This document shows, one piece after another, positions 40,433-51,367 of a stretch of 64,000 nucleotides of DNA. How positions within the stretch are numbered: position 1 is the stretch's first letter; each line of letters begins with the position of its first letter. Both the position numbers and the translations under genes were made by a program. Origin of the DNA: Candidatus Kinetoplastibacterium oncopeltii TCC290E (GTDB lineage: Bacteria > Pseudomonadota > Gammaproteobacteria > Burkholderiales > Burkholderiaceae_B); assembly GCF_000340865.1 (NCBI RefSeq), contig NC_020299.1:62001-126000 (forward strand), given 5' to 3'. The notes beneath the pieces are model-generated. The model did not search any database. It was not told the origin of the DNA and saw nothing but the letters and a program-made list of their open reading frames with translations.

Positions 40433-41836
40433 ATGAGCTTCTTACGAGATATTAAACTGTTACTTGGTAATGAAAGTGTTATTACTGGATATCAGATGCA
40501 GAAATTTTTGATAGATTGGCGTAAGCGATACAAGGGAAGTGCACTTGCAGTAGTTTTGCCTAGAACATCTAATGATATAGCTGCATTAGTTAATTTATGT
40601 ATTTTCTATAATGTGCCAATTGTACCACAAGGTGGTAATACTGGGTTATGTGGAGGAGCAATACCTGATAACTCTGGTAATGCTATAGTTCTTTCTACTA
40701 TAAAAATGAATTCCATTATAAATATAGATGAAATTAATAATTCCATAACAGTAGAAGCTGGGTGTGTTTTAAAAAAGGTTCAAGATGCTGCTTTAGATTG
40801 CAATAAAATATTCCCTTTAAGTCTTGCATCTGAAGGTAGCTGTACTATAGGTGGTAATTTGGCTACTAATGCAGGAGGCACTCAAGTTTTGAGATATGGT
40901 AATATTAGAGATCTTACATTGGGTATAGAATTTGTTAATGCAGAAGGTACTATAGTAAATGCATTAAGATGTTTGCGGAAAGACAATTCTGGGTACAGTT
41001 TACGTGACCTTTATATTGGAAGTGAGGGAACATTAGGAATAATAACCGCAGCTACCTTAAAATTATTTCCTAAACCTTTAGGTAAGAAAGTTTTTTTGGT
41101 TTCAGTTTATTCTTTGGAACAAGCAGTTAGTCTTTTTTCATACTCCCGTAGTTTTTTTTGTTCAAAAATAACAGCATTTGAGCTAATGAGTGGTCTATGC
41201 ATAGAGCTTGTTCAGAAATTAATCAATTTGCCAAAGAATTTTATTAATAAGGCCCCATGGTATTTACTAATAGAGATCTCTCATGATAATAATGAGCATG
41301 AAATTATTGACTCAATAAGTAGTTTTTTGGAAAAATCTATAGAAAAAAGGTTAATTCTTGATGCTATTGTTTCTAACAGCTCTAAACAAAATGAAGAAAT
41401 GTGGTTGTTGAGAGAAAGCATACCTATAGCAGAAAGGGAACTAGGAAAAGCAATTAAACATGATATTTCTGTTCCTATATCTAACATATCGTCCTTTGTT
41501 GAACAAACAAATAATTTAGTACAAGCTGTATTTCCAGGAGTGAAGCATATAATTTTTGGTCATATAGGAGATGGCAATCTGCATTACAATATAGCAAAAG
41601 CAAGTTGGCAAAGTGAGTATCAATTACTATCTTTACAAAATGATATTTATGATTTAGTACATAAAATGGTAGCTGATTTTGGAGGATCGATAAGTGCTGA
41701 ACATGGAATAGGAGTTCTTAAAGTAGGGGAATTAACTAAGTATAAGAGTATTGCTGAATTGTCCATGATGAGGCTTATAAAAAGGGCTATAGACCCAAAT
41801 AATATAATGAACCCAGGGAAAATTTTAGATGTTTGA
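40433..41836 (+). CDS. FAD-linked dehydrogenase (D-2-hydroxyglutarate / D-lactate dehydrogenase family)
   Basis: Flavoprotein with an N-terminal FAD_binding_4 domain (PRTSNDIAALVNLC, VPQGGNTGLCGGAIPD, GGNLATNAGGTQVLRYGN) and a C-terminal FAD-oxidase_C domain (FGHIGDGNLHYNI, SAEHGIGVLK, DPNNIMNPGKIL). The HIGDGNLH metal/substrate motif is typical of D-2-hydroxyglutarate, D-lactate and glycolate dehydrogenases. 467 aa matches the D-2-hydroxyglutarate dehydrogenase subgroup. That role would remove the by-product of SerA or lactate, but the exact substrate is uncertain. Its end is five bases from the converging mutM. Confidence 0.87.
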   Translation: MSFLRDIKLLLGNESVITGYQMQKFLIDWRKRYKGSALAVVLPRTSNDIAALVNLCIFYNVPIVPQGGNTGLCGGAIPDNSGNAIVLSTIKMNSIINIDEINNSITVEAGCVLKKVQDAALDCNKIFPLSLASEGSCTIGGNLATNAGGTQVLRYGNIRDLTLGIEFVNAEGTIVNALRCLRKDNSGYSLRDLYIGSEGTLGIITAATLKLFPKPLGKKVFLVSVYSLEQAVSLFSYSRSFFCSKITAFELMSGLCIELVQKLINLPKNFINKAPWYLLIEISHDNNEHEIIDSISSFLEKSIEKRLILDAIVSNSSKQNEEMWLLRESIPIAERELGKAIKHDISVPISNISSFVEQTNNLVQAVFPGVKHIIFGHIGDGNLHYNIAKASWQSEYQLLSLQNDIYDLVHKMVADFGGSISAEHGIGVLKVGELTKYKSIAELSMMRLIKRAIDPNNIMNPGKILDV

Positions 41837-41841
41837 TTTGT

Positions 41842-42684
41842 TTATTTTTTTTTATTTACATCTTGACAATTAGGGCAGTAATAAGTAGAACGTCCATTTT
41901 GCTTTATTTTTATTATTTTAGAGTTGCATAAAGTGCAAGGTAATCCGTCTCTACCATAAACAGAAGCGTGATTTTTTATATAATTTCCACTTTCTCCATT
42001 AGTACTTACATAATTTTTTATAGTACTGCCACCAGATCCAATAGAATCATTAAGTGTTTCTCTTATAGATGTAATCATCTTAGCACAATCCTTCATTGAA
42101 AGTTCTGAGGCTGGTATTAATGGATTCAACCTTGATTTAAATAAGCTCTCTGAGGAATATATATTTCCAACTCCTACTATAATATGACCATCTAAAATAA
42201 TCTGTTTTATGGATTTTTTTTTGTTTGAGAGTTTCTTATATAGATACTCATCTGTTAATTCTAATGAAAATGGCTCTAAGCCTAAATTCTTAAAAATTTT
42301 ATTTTCATGTAATTGGCCATCATTTTTTAGATCATGCCACAGTACTGCTCCGAATCTCCTAGGATCATTCATTCTTAATATTATTGATTCATTAAAAACC
42401 CATTCTAAATGGTCATGTTTGCCAGGAGGTTCATCCTTTATAAATCTTATCGAGCCAGACATGCCTAGGTGTATAATTTGTACACCGTGTTCAAAATGAA
42501 ATAATAAGTATTTTCCTCTGCGAGAGCATTTCAAAATATTCTTATTGGTTATAATTTTTGGAAGATATTCAGGTACAGGCCATCTTAGTTTATAATTTCT
42601 AACTTTAAACTCTAAAACAGTTCTGTTTTTTACCCTAGGATCTATCTCTCTTTTTAGCAACTCTATTTCTGGTAGTTCTGGCAT
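41842..42684 (-). CDS. mutM: Formamidopyrimidine-DNA glycosylase
   Basis: Removes 8-oxoguanine and other oxidised purines from DNA and nicks the abasic site. MPELPEIE is the catalytic N-terminus (Pro2, Glu3), the lysine region HLGMSGSIRF is present, and RRFGAV and the helix-two-turn-helix VGVGNIYSSESLF are visible. The C-terminal zinc finger has two cysteine pairs (CTLC and CPNC) around GRSTYY. 280 aa is standard. Divergent from lolB, as in related genomes. It shows a retained oxidative DNA-repair step. Confidence 0.96.
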   Translation of the reverse strand: MPELPEIELLKREIDPRVKNRTVLEFKVRNYKLRWPVPEYLPKIITNKNILKCSRRGKYLLFHFEHGVQIIHLGMSGSIRFIKDEPPGKHDHLEWVFNESIILRMNDPRRFGAVLWHDLKNDGQLHENKIFKNLGLEPFSLELTDEYLYKKLSNKKKSIKQIILDGHIIVGVGNIYSSESLFKSRLNPLIPASELSMKDCAKMITSIRETLNDSIGSGGSTIKNYVSTNGESGNYIKNHASVYGRDGLPCTLCNSKIIKIKQNGRSTYYCPNCQDVNKKK

Positions 42685-42881
42685 TTTTATTCTTATTCCT
42701 AATTAATAATAACTATGTTAATTATTTTTTAATGTTATCACTATAATCAAATTATTTTTTACCTAATAGTATTTAATTTGTGTCCTAATTTCAAATATAA
42801 ATAAATCTAATTAATGTTTTATAATGCTATTATCTTTATGCTTTTAAGTGCAGAGATAAAACAGTTTTAAATGAGATCATT

Positions 42882-43442
42882 ATGTTATCTAGATTATTTT
42901 ATACAGTTTCTTTGTTTGCTTTATGTTTATTATCAAGCTCATGTGTGCACAAGAGCTTGATAAATGATAGAGCCTTTGAGAGAACTGGTAGTTTTTATAT
43001 AGTTGAAAAAGAAAATTCTAAAACATTACGTGCATTTCAAGGTAATTTTTTTTGGAATGATTATGACGAATATTATGAAATGGGACTTTCAAATTTTTTT
43101 GGAAAAAGAGAGTTATATCTAAAAGTTTCAAGTGAAAATGCTTTGCTCAGAACCGCCGATGGTTTTTATCTTCAGTCTTTAGATGTTGACAGTCTTGTTT
43201 CTCAATTCTTAGGTTACAAAATTCCTATGAATAGTTTAAGATTATGGCTGAAAGGCTACTTTGCTTTTAATGACGTTCCTGAAAAATTATCAAAAGACAA
43301 GTTTAATAAGACAAATTTTTTTGTAGTATCTGAATGGGAGGTTACTCTTTCAAGCTACGATGTATTTGGACCTAGAAAGATAATTCTGCAAAGAAAACAA
43401 GAAAATAGTTCTATAACCATAAAATTAATAGTTAAGAATTAG
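42882..43442 (+). CDS. lolB: Outer-membrane lipoprotein LolB
   Basis: Receives lipoproteins from LolA and inserts them in the outer membrane. The signal peptide ends in the lipobox LSSSC with Cys21 as the lipidation site. Residues after 35 fit the LolB fold (ERTGSFYIVEK, FFWNDYDEYYEMGLSNFFG, SLVSQFLGYKIPMNSLRLWLKG). 186 aa is typical but the identity is low, so position before ispE supports the call. LolB being kept implies that lipoproteins are still exported to the outer membrane. Confidence 0.88.
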   Translation: MLSRLFYTVSLFALCLLSSSCVHKSLINDRAFERTGSFYIVEKENSKTLRAFQGNFFWNDYDEYYEMGLSNFFGKRELYLKVSSENALLRTADGFYLQSLDVDSLVSQFLGYKIPMNSLRLWLKGYFAFNDVPEKLSKDKFNKTNFFVVSEWEVTLSSYDVFGPRKIILQRKQENSSITIKLIVKN

Positions 43443-43462
43443 TTCTAATATAGGCAATTAAT

Positions 43463-44362
43463 TTGAGCTATTTATATGATGTCAAAGCTCCTGCAAAAAT
43501 AAATATATTCTTGCATATAAATGATCGCCGCTTAGACGGCTATCATCTATTGCAAACGGTATTTCGATTAATAGATTTGCAAGATAATTTGAGTTTTAAT
43601 TTGCGTAATGATGGTGTTATAAGTTTCGAGATGTCTAATAACAACAATATATTAGATGAAGAAAATTTAGTTATTAAAGCTGCAAAATTACTCAAAACTC
43701 GAATAAGAAGTAGTAAAGGAGCTCATATTATCTTAGAGAAAAAAATTCCTATTGGAGGAGGTCTTGGTGGTGGATCAAGTGATGCAGCAAGTACTTTAAT
43801 TGCTCTAAATAAATTATGGTCTGCTGGTCTTAATAGAAATGAATTAATGAATTTAGCTAGCCTTTTAGGCGCAGATGTTCCATTTTTTATATTTGGAGAT
43901 AATGCTTTTGCTAGTGGCACAGGAGATATATTAAATAAGGTTAATTTACCTATAAACTCTTATCTTATCATTCAACCATGTATTAGTTTGAAGACTAAAG
44001 ATATATTTTCAGATTCTATTTTGAAAAGAGATACTAGACGTGTTACAATATCCCAGTTTATGAATAATCCTAGCTATTTATTTGGTAAAAATGATCTAGA
44101 GAATGTTGTTTTTATTAGATATCCTGATATTTACAGTACCGTTGTTTTTTTTAAACAATTTGGTTTCTCATTCAAAATGTCAGGCTCAGGGTCTTGTTTT
44201 TTCATGGAGTATGATAATATTTCAGAATCTGTTTTGGCATTGAGCAAAATAGATAATATAATGAGCAGAGTATATGGATCTCTTAAGCCTAGCAATTTAC
44301 TTTTTACAGGTTCTTGTGTTGGTCTTATAGAACATCCATTGAAATATTGGGTTGCGAAGTAA
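43463..44362 (+). CDS. ispE: 4-diphosphocytidyl-2-C-methyl-D-erythritol kinase
   Basis: GHMP kinase of the MEP pathway for isoprenoid precursors. The GHMP ATP loop PIGGGLGGGSSDAAS is at 96-110, Lys12 and the AKINIFLHI start are in place, and SGSGSCFF near the C-terminus is conserved. 299 aa is normal. The start is TTG at 43463, since no in-frame ATG preserves the conserved N-terminus. Isoprenoids from this pathway are needed for the ubiquinone side chain and for undecaprenyl phosphate. Confidence 0.95.
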   Translation: MSYLYDVKAPAKINIFLHINDRRLDGYHLLQTVFRLIDLQDNLSFNLRNDGVISFEMSNNNNILDEENLVIKAAKLLKTRIRSSKGAHIILEKKIPIGGGLGGGSSDAASTLIALNKLWSAGLNRNELMNLASLLGADVPFFIFGDNAFASGTGDILNKVNLPINSYLIIQPCISLKTKDIFSDSILKRDTRRVTISQFMNNPSYLFGKNDLENVVFIRYPDIYSTVVFFKQFGFSFKMSGSGSCFFMEYDNISESVLALSKIDNIMSRVYGSLKPSNLLFTGSCVGLIEHPLKYWVAK

Positions 44363-44366
44363 AAAT

Positions 44367-44443
44367 TGGGGAGTCGCCAAGCTGGTTAAGGCACCGGATT
44401 TTGATTCCGGCATTCGAAGGTTCGAATCCTTCCTTCCCAGCCA
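44367..44443 (+). tRNA. tRNA-Gln (anticodon TTG)
   Basis: 77-nt cloverleaf. The acceptor TGGGGAG pairs with CTTCCCA (one G-T), the anticodon loop is TTTTGAT with anticodon TTG, and GCCA is encoded at the 3' end. Located between ispE and prs, which is its conserved position in Burkholderiales; it starts four bases after the ispE stop, so it may be cut from the same transcript. Confidence 0.95.
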
Positions 44444-44497
44444 ACTTTTGTTGGCTTTATTTTGTTACATTGTTAAAACTATTACTGTGTGCTTATC

Positions 44498-45448
44498 ATG
44501 ACGAAACGTAGCTTTATGCTCTTCACGGGCACTGCCAATGATAAATTAGCTTTGGATGTTGCTAGCCATTTATGTTGTTCCTTAGGAAAGATGACTATAG
44601 GTCGTTTTTCAGATGGAGAAGTCATGGTTGAGATTAATGAAAATGTCAGAGGCAGGGATATTTTTGTTATTCAATCAACTTGTGCTCCAACTAATGACAA
44701 TCTCATGGAGTTAATGGTAATAGTAGATGCACTAAGGCGATCTTCTGTATCCCGTATCAGTGCAGTTCTTCCATATTTTGGATATGCTAGGCAAGATCGT
44801 AGATCTCGTTTATCTAGAGTTTCTATATCAGCTAAGGTAGTTGCTGATATGATACAGATAGTTGGTGTAGATCATGTTTTGACAATGGATTTACACTCAG
44901 AACAAACTCAAGGTTTTTTTGATATTCCAGTTGACAATATCTATGCCAGTCCTATTCTCTTAAATGATATTAAAAGTAAAAATCTAAGTGATTTAGTAAT
45001 TGTTTCTCCAGATATAGGAGGAGTAGTTAGAGCTAGAGCATTGGCAAAACACTTAGATATAGAGTTAGCAATAATAGATAAGCGTAGACCTTTTCCTAAT
45101 GTATCTGAAGTAATGAATATAATAGGTGATGTGAAAGGTAGATCTTGTGTGTTAGTTGATGATATAGTTGACACAGCTGGAACACTGTGTAAAGCAGCTC
45201 AAGCTTTAAAAGAACATGGTGCAAAATCTGTGTATGCCTATTGCACTCATCCAGTTCTATCAGGTAATGCTATCAAATCGATAGAATCATCATTATTAGA
45301 TGAGATAGTAGTTACAGATACTATACCTTTATCTGAAGAAGGGTTGTCTTCAAATAAAATACGACAATTATCTTGTGCTTCTCTTTTAGGAGATACTATT
45401 TCTAGGATTTCCAATGCTGAGTCGTTAGCATCTTTATTTTTAATTTAG
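44498..45448 (+). CDS. prs: Ribose-phosphate pyrophosphokinase
   Basis: Makes PRPP from ribose-5-phosphate and ATP for purine, pyrimidine, histidine and NAD synthesis. [39 protein letters not shown], the [12 protein letters not shown] metal site and the PRPP loop [12 protein letters not shown] are all present. A GTG at 44489 would add three residues; the ATG at 44498 is taken. About 316 aa is standard. It follows tRNA-Gln and precedes rplY. Confidence 0.96.
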   Translation: MTKRSFMLFTGTANDKLALDVASHLCCSLGKMTIGRFSDGEVMVEINENVRGRDIFVIQSTCAPTNDNLMELMVIVDALRRSSVSRISAVLPYFGYARQDRRSRLSRVSISAKVVADMIQIVGVDHVLTMDLHSEQTQGFFDIPVDNIYASPILLNDIKSKNLSDLVIVSPDIGGVVRARALAKHLDIELAIIDKRRPFPNVSEVMNIIGDVKGRSCVLVDDIVDTAGTLCKAAQALKEHGAKSVYAYCTHPVLSGNAIKSIESSLLDEIVVTDTIPLSEEGLSSNKIRQLSCASLLGDTISRISNAESLASLFLI

Positions 45449-45465
45449 CTCTATGTTTTGTTCTA

Positions 45466-45489
45466 TATTATGTTGGTCGCGGCATAATA
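45466..45489 (+). terminator. Weak hairpin between prs and rplY
   Basis: TATTATG (45466-45472) pairs with CATAATA (45483-45489), extendable by two G-T pairs to nine pairs, with a T-rich tail (TTTATTTTATT) downstream. Possible weak terminator or attenuator before the ribosomal protein gene; too small to be sure. Confidence 0.35.
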
Positions 45490-45517
45490 CTTTATTTTAT
45501 TAATAACATTATTATTT

Positions 45518-45533
45518 GGAGTTACCCCCTGTG
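45518..45533 (+). promoter_or_regulatory. Ribosome binding site that fixes the rplY start
   Basis: GGAG (45518-45521) lies nine bases before GTG (45531). The family's conserved N-terminus begins right at this GTG, so it is the likely start even though the frame is open to TTG 45516. Confidence 0.7.
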
Positions 45534-46148
45534 GAAATTAACGCTTTATTGAGAGATATGCATGGTACGAGTGCGAGCCGCCGCCTGCGTCATGTTGGTG
45601 GAGTTCCTGCTATAATCTATGGTGGTAGTTCTTTACCTATGACCATAGAGTTAGATCATAATGAAATATACCATGCTTTGAGGAAAGAGAAGTTTCATTC
45701 CTCAATACTAAATATTAAAATAAATGGCAAAGATGCCGAGCAGGTAATATTGAGATCTGTTCAATGGCATCCATATAAACAGCAAGTTCTTCATATTGAT
45801 TTTCAACGTGTTGAGTCTAATCAGGAAATAAGTACAAGAGTACCATTACATTTTCTAAATGAAGATATTTCTCCGGCGGTTAAGATTGGCGGTGCTATTA
45901 TTAGGCATGTTATAACAGAGCTTGATATTACTTGTATGCCTGCTCTTCTACCTCAATTCATAAATGTAGATTTATCTGGTGTCAGTTTAGGAGATTCTGT
46001 ACATTTGTCTGATGTCAAACTTCCTATTGGAGTTAGTTATAATTCTCATAGTATAGATACTAATCCGTTACTTGCTTCTGCTATAAGCAGTGATGATGGT
46101 TTATTAGAATCAGGAACTTCATCTGAGTCTTCTGATTCTGGAGAATAA
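45531..46148 (+). CDS. rplY: Large ribosomal subunit protein bL25 (Ctc type)
   Basis: 5S rRNA-binding protein of the large subunit, in the long form with a C-terminal TL5/CTC domain. The start VEINALLRDMHGTSASRRLRHVGGVPAIIYGG is the family signature (HGTSASRRLR), followed by the beta-barrel with QWHPYKQQVLHIDFQRV and then the CTC domain (residues about 95-190, VPLHFLNEDISPAVKIGG). The tail is serine-rich and acidic. From GTG 45531 it is 205 aa, like other betaproteobacterial bL25. Confidence 0.94.
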   Translation: MEINALLRDMHGTSASRRLRHVGGVPAIIYGGSSLPMTIELDHNEIYHALRKEKFHSSILNIKINGKDAEQVILRSVQWHPYKQQVLHIDFQRVESNQEISTRVPLHFLNEDISPAVKIGGAIIRHVITELDITCMPALLPQFINVDLSGVSLGDSVHLSDVKLPIGVSYNSHSIDTNPLLASAISSDDGLLESGTSSESSDSGE

Positions 46149-46190
46149 AAAAATATATTACCAATTTTAATATCTTTTTATTTATTATAA

Positions 46191-46778
46191 ATGAGTAATG
46201 GTAACATATCTTTGTTAGTTGGCTTGGGTAATCCAGGAGAAAGGTATATTGGTACTCGCCACAACATAGGATTTAGCGTTGTGGATAGTGTAGCGGAAGA
46301 TTTTCAAGTGAAATTTAGTCATGAAAATGCTTTCTCTGGCCAAATATCTAAAGTAAAGACTCCATCTTATACTTTGCTTTTGTTAAAGCCTGTCACTTAT
46401 ATGAATAACTCTGGGATTTCAGTTGTTTCGGTAATGAATTTTTATAAATTATTACCGAAACAACTGATAGTTATACATGACGAACTAGACATATTGCCAG
46501 GTGATATCCGTCTCAAACAGGGTGGTGGTTCTGCAGGACACAATGGACTACGATCTATTCAGCACTCAATTTCTAGTAGTGATTTTTGGAGGATACGTAT
46601 TGGTGTTGGGCATCCTAGATTATTCAATTCAAGACAAGATGTTTCTGATTTTGTACTTAGCAAACCAAATAACGAGGAATTTTCCTATATTAAATTAGCC
46701 ATAGACTGTTTTAGAAATTCAATTGATAGTCTCGCAAAAGGTGATTTTGATTTTCTACGAAAATATTTAAAAAGGTAG
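46191..46778 (+). CDS. pth: Peptidyl-tRNA hydrolase
   Basis: Recycles peptidyl-tRNAs that drop off the ribosome. VGLGNPGERYIGTRHNIGF carries the catalytic His24; MNNSG, VIHDELDILPGDIRLKQGGGSAGHNGLRSI and FWRIRIGVGHP are all conserved. 195 aa is normal, with no insertion against relatives. The gene contains a remarkable perfect 17-bp inverted repeat (46419-46467) in the SVVSVM to LPKQLI region. It sits after rplY, which is a very conserved pair. Confidence 0.96.
   Translation: MSNGNISLLVGLGNPGERYIGTRHNIGFSVVDSVAEDFQVKFSHENAFSGQISKVKTPSYTLLLLKPVTYMNNSGISVVSVMNFYKLLPKQLIVIHDELDILPGDIRLKQGGGSAGHNGLRSIQHSISSSDFWRIRIGVGHPRLFNSRQDVSDFVLSKPNNEEFSYIKLAIDCFRNSIDSLAKGDFDFLRKYLKR
46419..46467. repeat. 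Perfect 17-bp inverted repeat inside pth
   Basis: TCAGTTGTTTCGGTAAT (46419-46435) and its exact reverse complement (46451-46467) surround a 15-base spacer. The arms contain six G/C bases each, so this is not simple A/T complementarity. It lies wholly in the coding sequence and does not interrupt the frame. Confidence 0.9.
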
Positions 46779-46792
46779 TTAAAATTTCAATA

Positions 46793-46816
46793 ATGAATAT
46801 ATGAATATATGAATAT
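46793..46816 (+). repeat. Three tandem copies of an 8-bp unit ATGAATAT
   Basis: Three exact copies at 46793, 46801 and 46809. Each begins with ATG. The first two ATGs open a three-codon frame that stops at a TGA overlapping the next ATG. The third ATG is the start of the CPBP membrane protein gene. Confidence 0.9.
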
Positions 46817-47537
46817 TATTTCTAATTCAGAATTGCATGATTTCTTTTATTTTATAAGGAATCCTAGTACAGTTTTATCTAAAAATACAGGTTGGTTACA
46901 TAATGAAAGTAATTTCATTGAAACATTTTCAATAACTAATTTAGTAAAATGGGCTTGCTTATTGTGGTTTTTAAATATACTTATATTAGGACCATTGGCG
47001 TGTAGCGCTGCCAAAATCATAGGTGCTAGGCATAAGATTGAATCTAGTATACCTTTGTTTTTTGCTATCGTATGGGCTCCTATAATTGAGGAAATGTTAT
47101 TTAGATATTGGATGGTTAGTTCTATTCATGTTCTATTAGTGATTCCATTTTTTATTTTCATATTGTTTATGGGCCCTAGTTATTTTACAATAGCCTCTTT
47201 AGTTATGCTATTAGCAATATGTTTTTTTATAAGTAAATTTTTAATTTCGTTCAGATATCCAGTAATTGTTAAATACAATTGTTTCCCAGCATTATTTCAT
47301 TTCTCTAATATAATATTTGCTATATTACACATAAATAATTTTGTTTTTTATAGTTTTAATAATTGGTATTTAATTCCTTTGCTTGTATTGCCTCAATGGT
47401 GTACTAGTCTTGTACTTGGATGGATTAGATTGACTAAAGGCATCTTACCTTCTATATCATTACATTCTATATTTAATGCTGCTCCTGCTATTATTATATG
47501 GTTCTTTTTAAGAAGCACTAGCAATTTCATCGGTTAA
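46809..47537 (+). CDS. CPBP-family intramembrane protein (CAAX protease-like)
   Basis: A 242-residue membrane protein with several hydrophobic segments and the three motifs of the CPBP (Abi) intramembrane protease family: EExxxR as IIEEMLFR (Glu94, Glu95, Arg99), FxxxH as FAILH, and HxxxN as LHSIFNA. These place it in the family and suggest a glutamate/histidine-type active site in the membrane. Substrate is unknown; bacterial members act in immunity, signalling or protein processing. It sits between pth and ychF and has a stacked-ATG repeat at its start. Confidence is high for the family, low for a role. Confidence 0.85.
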   Translation: MNIISNSELHDFFYFIRNPSTVLSKNTGWLHNESNFIETFSITNLVKWACLLWFLNILILGPLACSAAKIIGARHKIESSIPLFFAIVWAPIIEEMLFRYWMVSSIHVLLVIPFFIFILFMGPSYFTIASLVMLLAICFFISKFLISFRYPVIVKYNCFPALFHFSNIIFAILHINNFVFYSFNNWYLIPLLVLPQWCTSLVLGWIRLTKGILPSISLHSIFNAAPAIIIWFFLRSTSNFIG

Positions 47538-47587
47538 AAAGCATGTTAATTTGTAGTAAATTTAATAAAATTATTAAAGGAGTTTAA

Positions 47588-48661
47588 ATGGCTCTGCAAT
47601 GCGGTATTATTGGTCTGCCAAATGTTGGTAAATCTACTCTTTTTAATGCTCTAACGAAAGCAGGGATAGCTGCAGAAAACTATCCTTTTTGTACCATTGA
47701 GCCAAATGTTGGTATTGTCGAGGTTCCTGATACTCGTTTAGTTAATTTGGCTAATATAGCAAATCCAGAAAAAATTATATATTCAACTGCGGAATTTGTT
47801 GATATAGCTGGATTAGTATCAGGAGCTAGTCAAGGCGAAGGTCTAGGGAATCAGTTTTTGTCTCATATTAGAGAGACTGATGCTATATTAAATGTGGTTC
47901 GTTGTTTTGATGATCCAAATATTATTCATTATAGCGGATACGTAGACCCAATAAATGAAATAGAAGTAATAGAAACAGAATTAATTCTTGCAGATTTAAA
48001 TACTATAGAAAAAATTATATCTAAAAATCAAAAAAATTCTTCTAACGTACCAATACATCTGTTAAATAGATGTTTAGAACATTTAAACGATAATAAATCA
48101 CTTAGAGATTTAAGTTTATCTATTGATGATTGGGCTTTATTAAGAAATTTTTCTTTTTTAACTGTGAAGCCGATTATGTATATAGGTAATGTTAGTGAGG
48201 ATGGTTTTGTGAATAATCCTTTATTAGATAAACTAAAAAATTTTTCTCTAAGTAGAGATATCCCAATGGTTACAATATGCGCATCTGTTGAGCAAGATAT
48301 AGCCGATATGTCTGAAGAAGATCGAAAGATTTTTTTAGAAGACATGGGTTTGAAAGAGCCAGGATTAGACAGATTAATTAGAGCAGCTTTTTCTCTTCTT
48401 GGTCTTCAAACTTATTTCACAGTTGGATCTAAAGAAGTTCGCGCGTGGACTATACCGGTAGGATCTACTGCTAGCAAAGCAGCTGGTGTTATACATACAG
48501 ATTTTGAGAAAGGATTTATAAGAGCACAAACTATCTCTTATGAAGATTTTATCAAATATAATGGAGAAATAAAAGCTAGAGAAGCTGGTAAAGTTCGTTC
48601 TGAAGGTAAGGATTATGTTGTAAAAGATGGAGATATAATGAATTTCTTATTTAATGTCTAG
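47588..48661 (+). CDS. ychF: Ribosome-associated ATPase YchF
   Basis: Obg-family P-loop NTPase that prefers ATP and binds ribosomes. The G1 motif GLPNVGKST is at 9-17, [20 protein letters not shown] is the switch II region, and the TGS domain is at the C-terminus ([16 protein letters not shown]...[15 protein letters not shown]). A strong Shine-Dalgarno (AAAGGAG at 47576-47582) precedes the ATG. 357 aa is slightly short against the usual 363. Ends seven bases from the opposing coaD. Confidence 0.96.
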   Translation: MALQCGIIGLPNVGKSTLFNALTKAGIAAENYPFCTIEPNVGIVEVPDTRLVNLANIANPEKIIYSTAEFVDIAGLVSGASQGEGLGNQFLSHIRETDAILNVVRCFDDPNIIHYSGYVDPINEIEVIETELILADLNTIEKIISKNQKNSSNVPIHLLNRCLEHLNDNKSLRDLSLSIDDWALLRNFSFLTVKPIMYIGNVSEDGFVNNPLLDKLKNFSLSRDIPMVTICASVEQDIADMSEEDRKIFLEDMGLKEPGLDRLIRAAFSLLGLQTYFTVGSKEVRAWTIPVGSTASKAAGVIHTDFEKGFIRAQTISYEDFIKYNGEIKAREAGKVRSEGKDYVVKDGDIMNFLFNV

Positions 48662-48667
48662 TGCTGA

Positions 48668-49186
48668 TTATATATGATTCATAAATTTAGATTCGTTTTC
48701 ATTGTTTGATTCTTCTTGTTTTTTTAGAAAACAATTCTCAACATAAGGACAAACGAATTTACTAATATCTCCTCCAAACTGGGCAACTTCTCTTACTATG
48801 CTTCCAGAAATATATTGATATTCAGGAGATGTTGTCATGAAAAATGTTTCTATGTCTGGCATTAATTGACGGTTCATGCCTGCCATTTGGAATTCGTATT
48901 CAAAATCAGAAGCAGCTCTTAATCCTCTTATTATTAATTTTGCATTTTTTTTGCAAACAAAGTCTTTCAATAATCCACTAAAACCCTCAACCTCGATATT
49001 TGGATATTTTTCTAATATATTTTTAGCCATATTCACTCTTTCCTCTACAGTAAAGAAAGGATTTTTTTTTCTGCTAGAGGCTATAGCAACTATTATTCTA
49101 TCAAATAGATTTGATGCTCTAAGAATTATATTTTCATGTCCTAATGTTAAGGGATCGAATGTTCCTGGATATATTGCAGTATTCAT
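48668..49186 (-). CDS. coaD: Phosphopantetheine adenylyltransferase
   Basis: Adenylates 4'-phosphopantetheine to dephospho-CoA; CoaE in this window does the next step. TAIYPGTFDPLTLGHENII carries the nucleotidyltransferase T/HxGH-type motif (His17), and RGLRAASDFEYEFQMAGMNRQL and YISGSIVREVAQFGGD are conserved. 172 aa is normal with a short asparagine/glutamate-rich tail. The upstream half of the pathway is not present here. Confidence 0.95.
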   Translation of the reverse strand: MNTAIYPGTFDPLTLGHENIILRASNLFDRIIVAIASSRKKNPFFTVEERVNMAKNILEKYPNIEVEGFSGLLKDFVCKKNAKLIIRGLRAASDFEYEFQMAGMNRQLMPDIETFFMTTSPEYQYISGSIVREVAQFGGDISKFVCPYVENCFLKKQEESNNENESKFMNHI

Positions 49187-49211
49187 TTTGCCTATTTAAT
49201 TAGGTGGTGGT

Positions 49212-49255
49212 TATAAAAAATGATGCAATTTCTTAAAAATAAAAAATTGCATCAT
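49212..49255 (-). terminator. Rho-independent terminator after groESL
   Basis: Perfect 12-bp stem, ATGATGCAATTT (49220-49231) with AAATTGCATCAT (49244-49255), and a 12-base loop. On the minus strand it is followed by a T tract (TTTTTTATAA, from 49219 down). It lies about 45 bases past the groEL stop in the direction of transcription. Confidence 0.75.
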
Positions 49256-49300
49256 AATGTTTCAAAATAGCAGTATATTAAAAGCTAGATTATTTAATAA

Positions 49301-51293
<1,993 letters not shown>

Positions 51294-51367
51294 AAGAAAC
51301 TCCTGTTTAAATTTTACATTAATCAAAAATTACTGGTTGCTTATTATGAACCAGCCATATGAACTAT

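Noticed and set aside
44314..44511. 65-codon frame covering tRNA-Gln
   Set aside because: It reads through the end of ispE and the tRNA; not a protein gene.
51333..51354. Six-base hairpin CTGGTT/AACCAG in the groES leader
   Set aside because: Too short to claim a thermosensor or regulatory fold.
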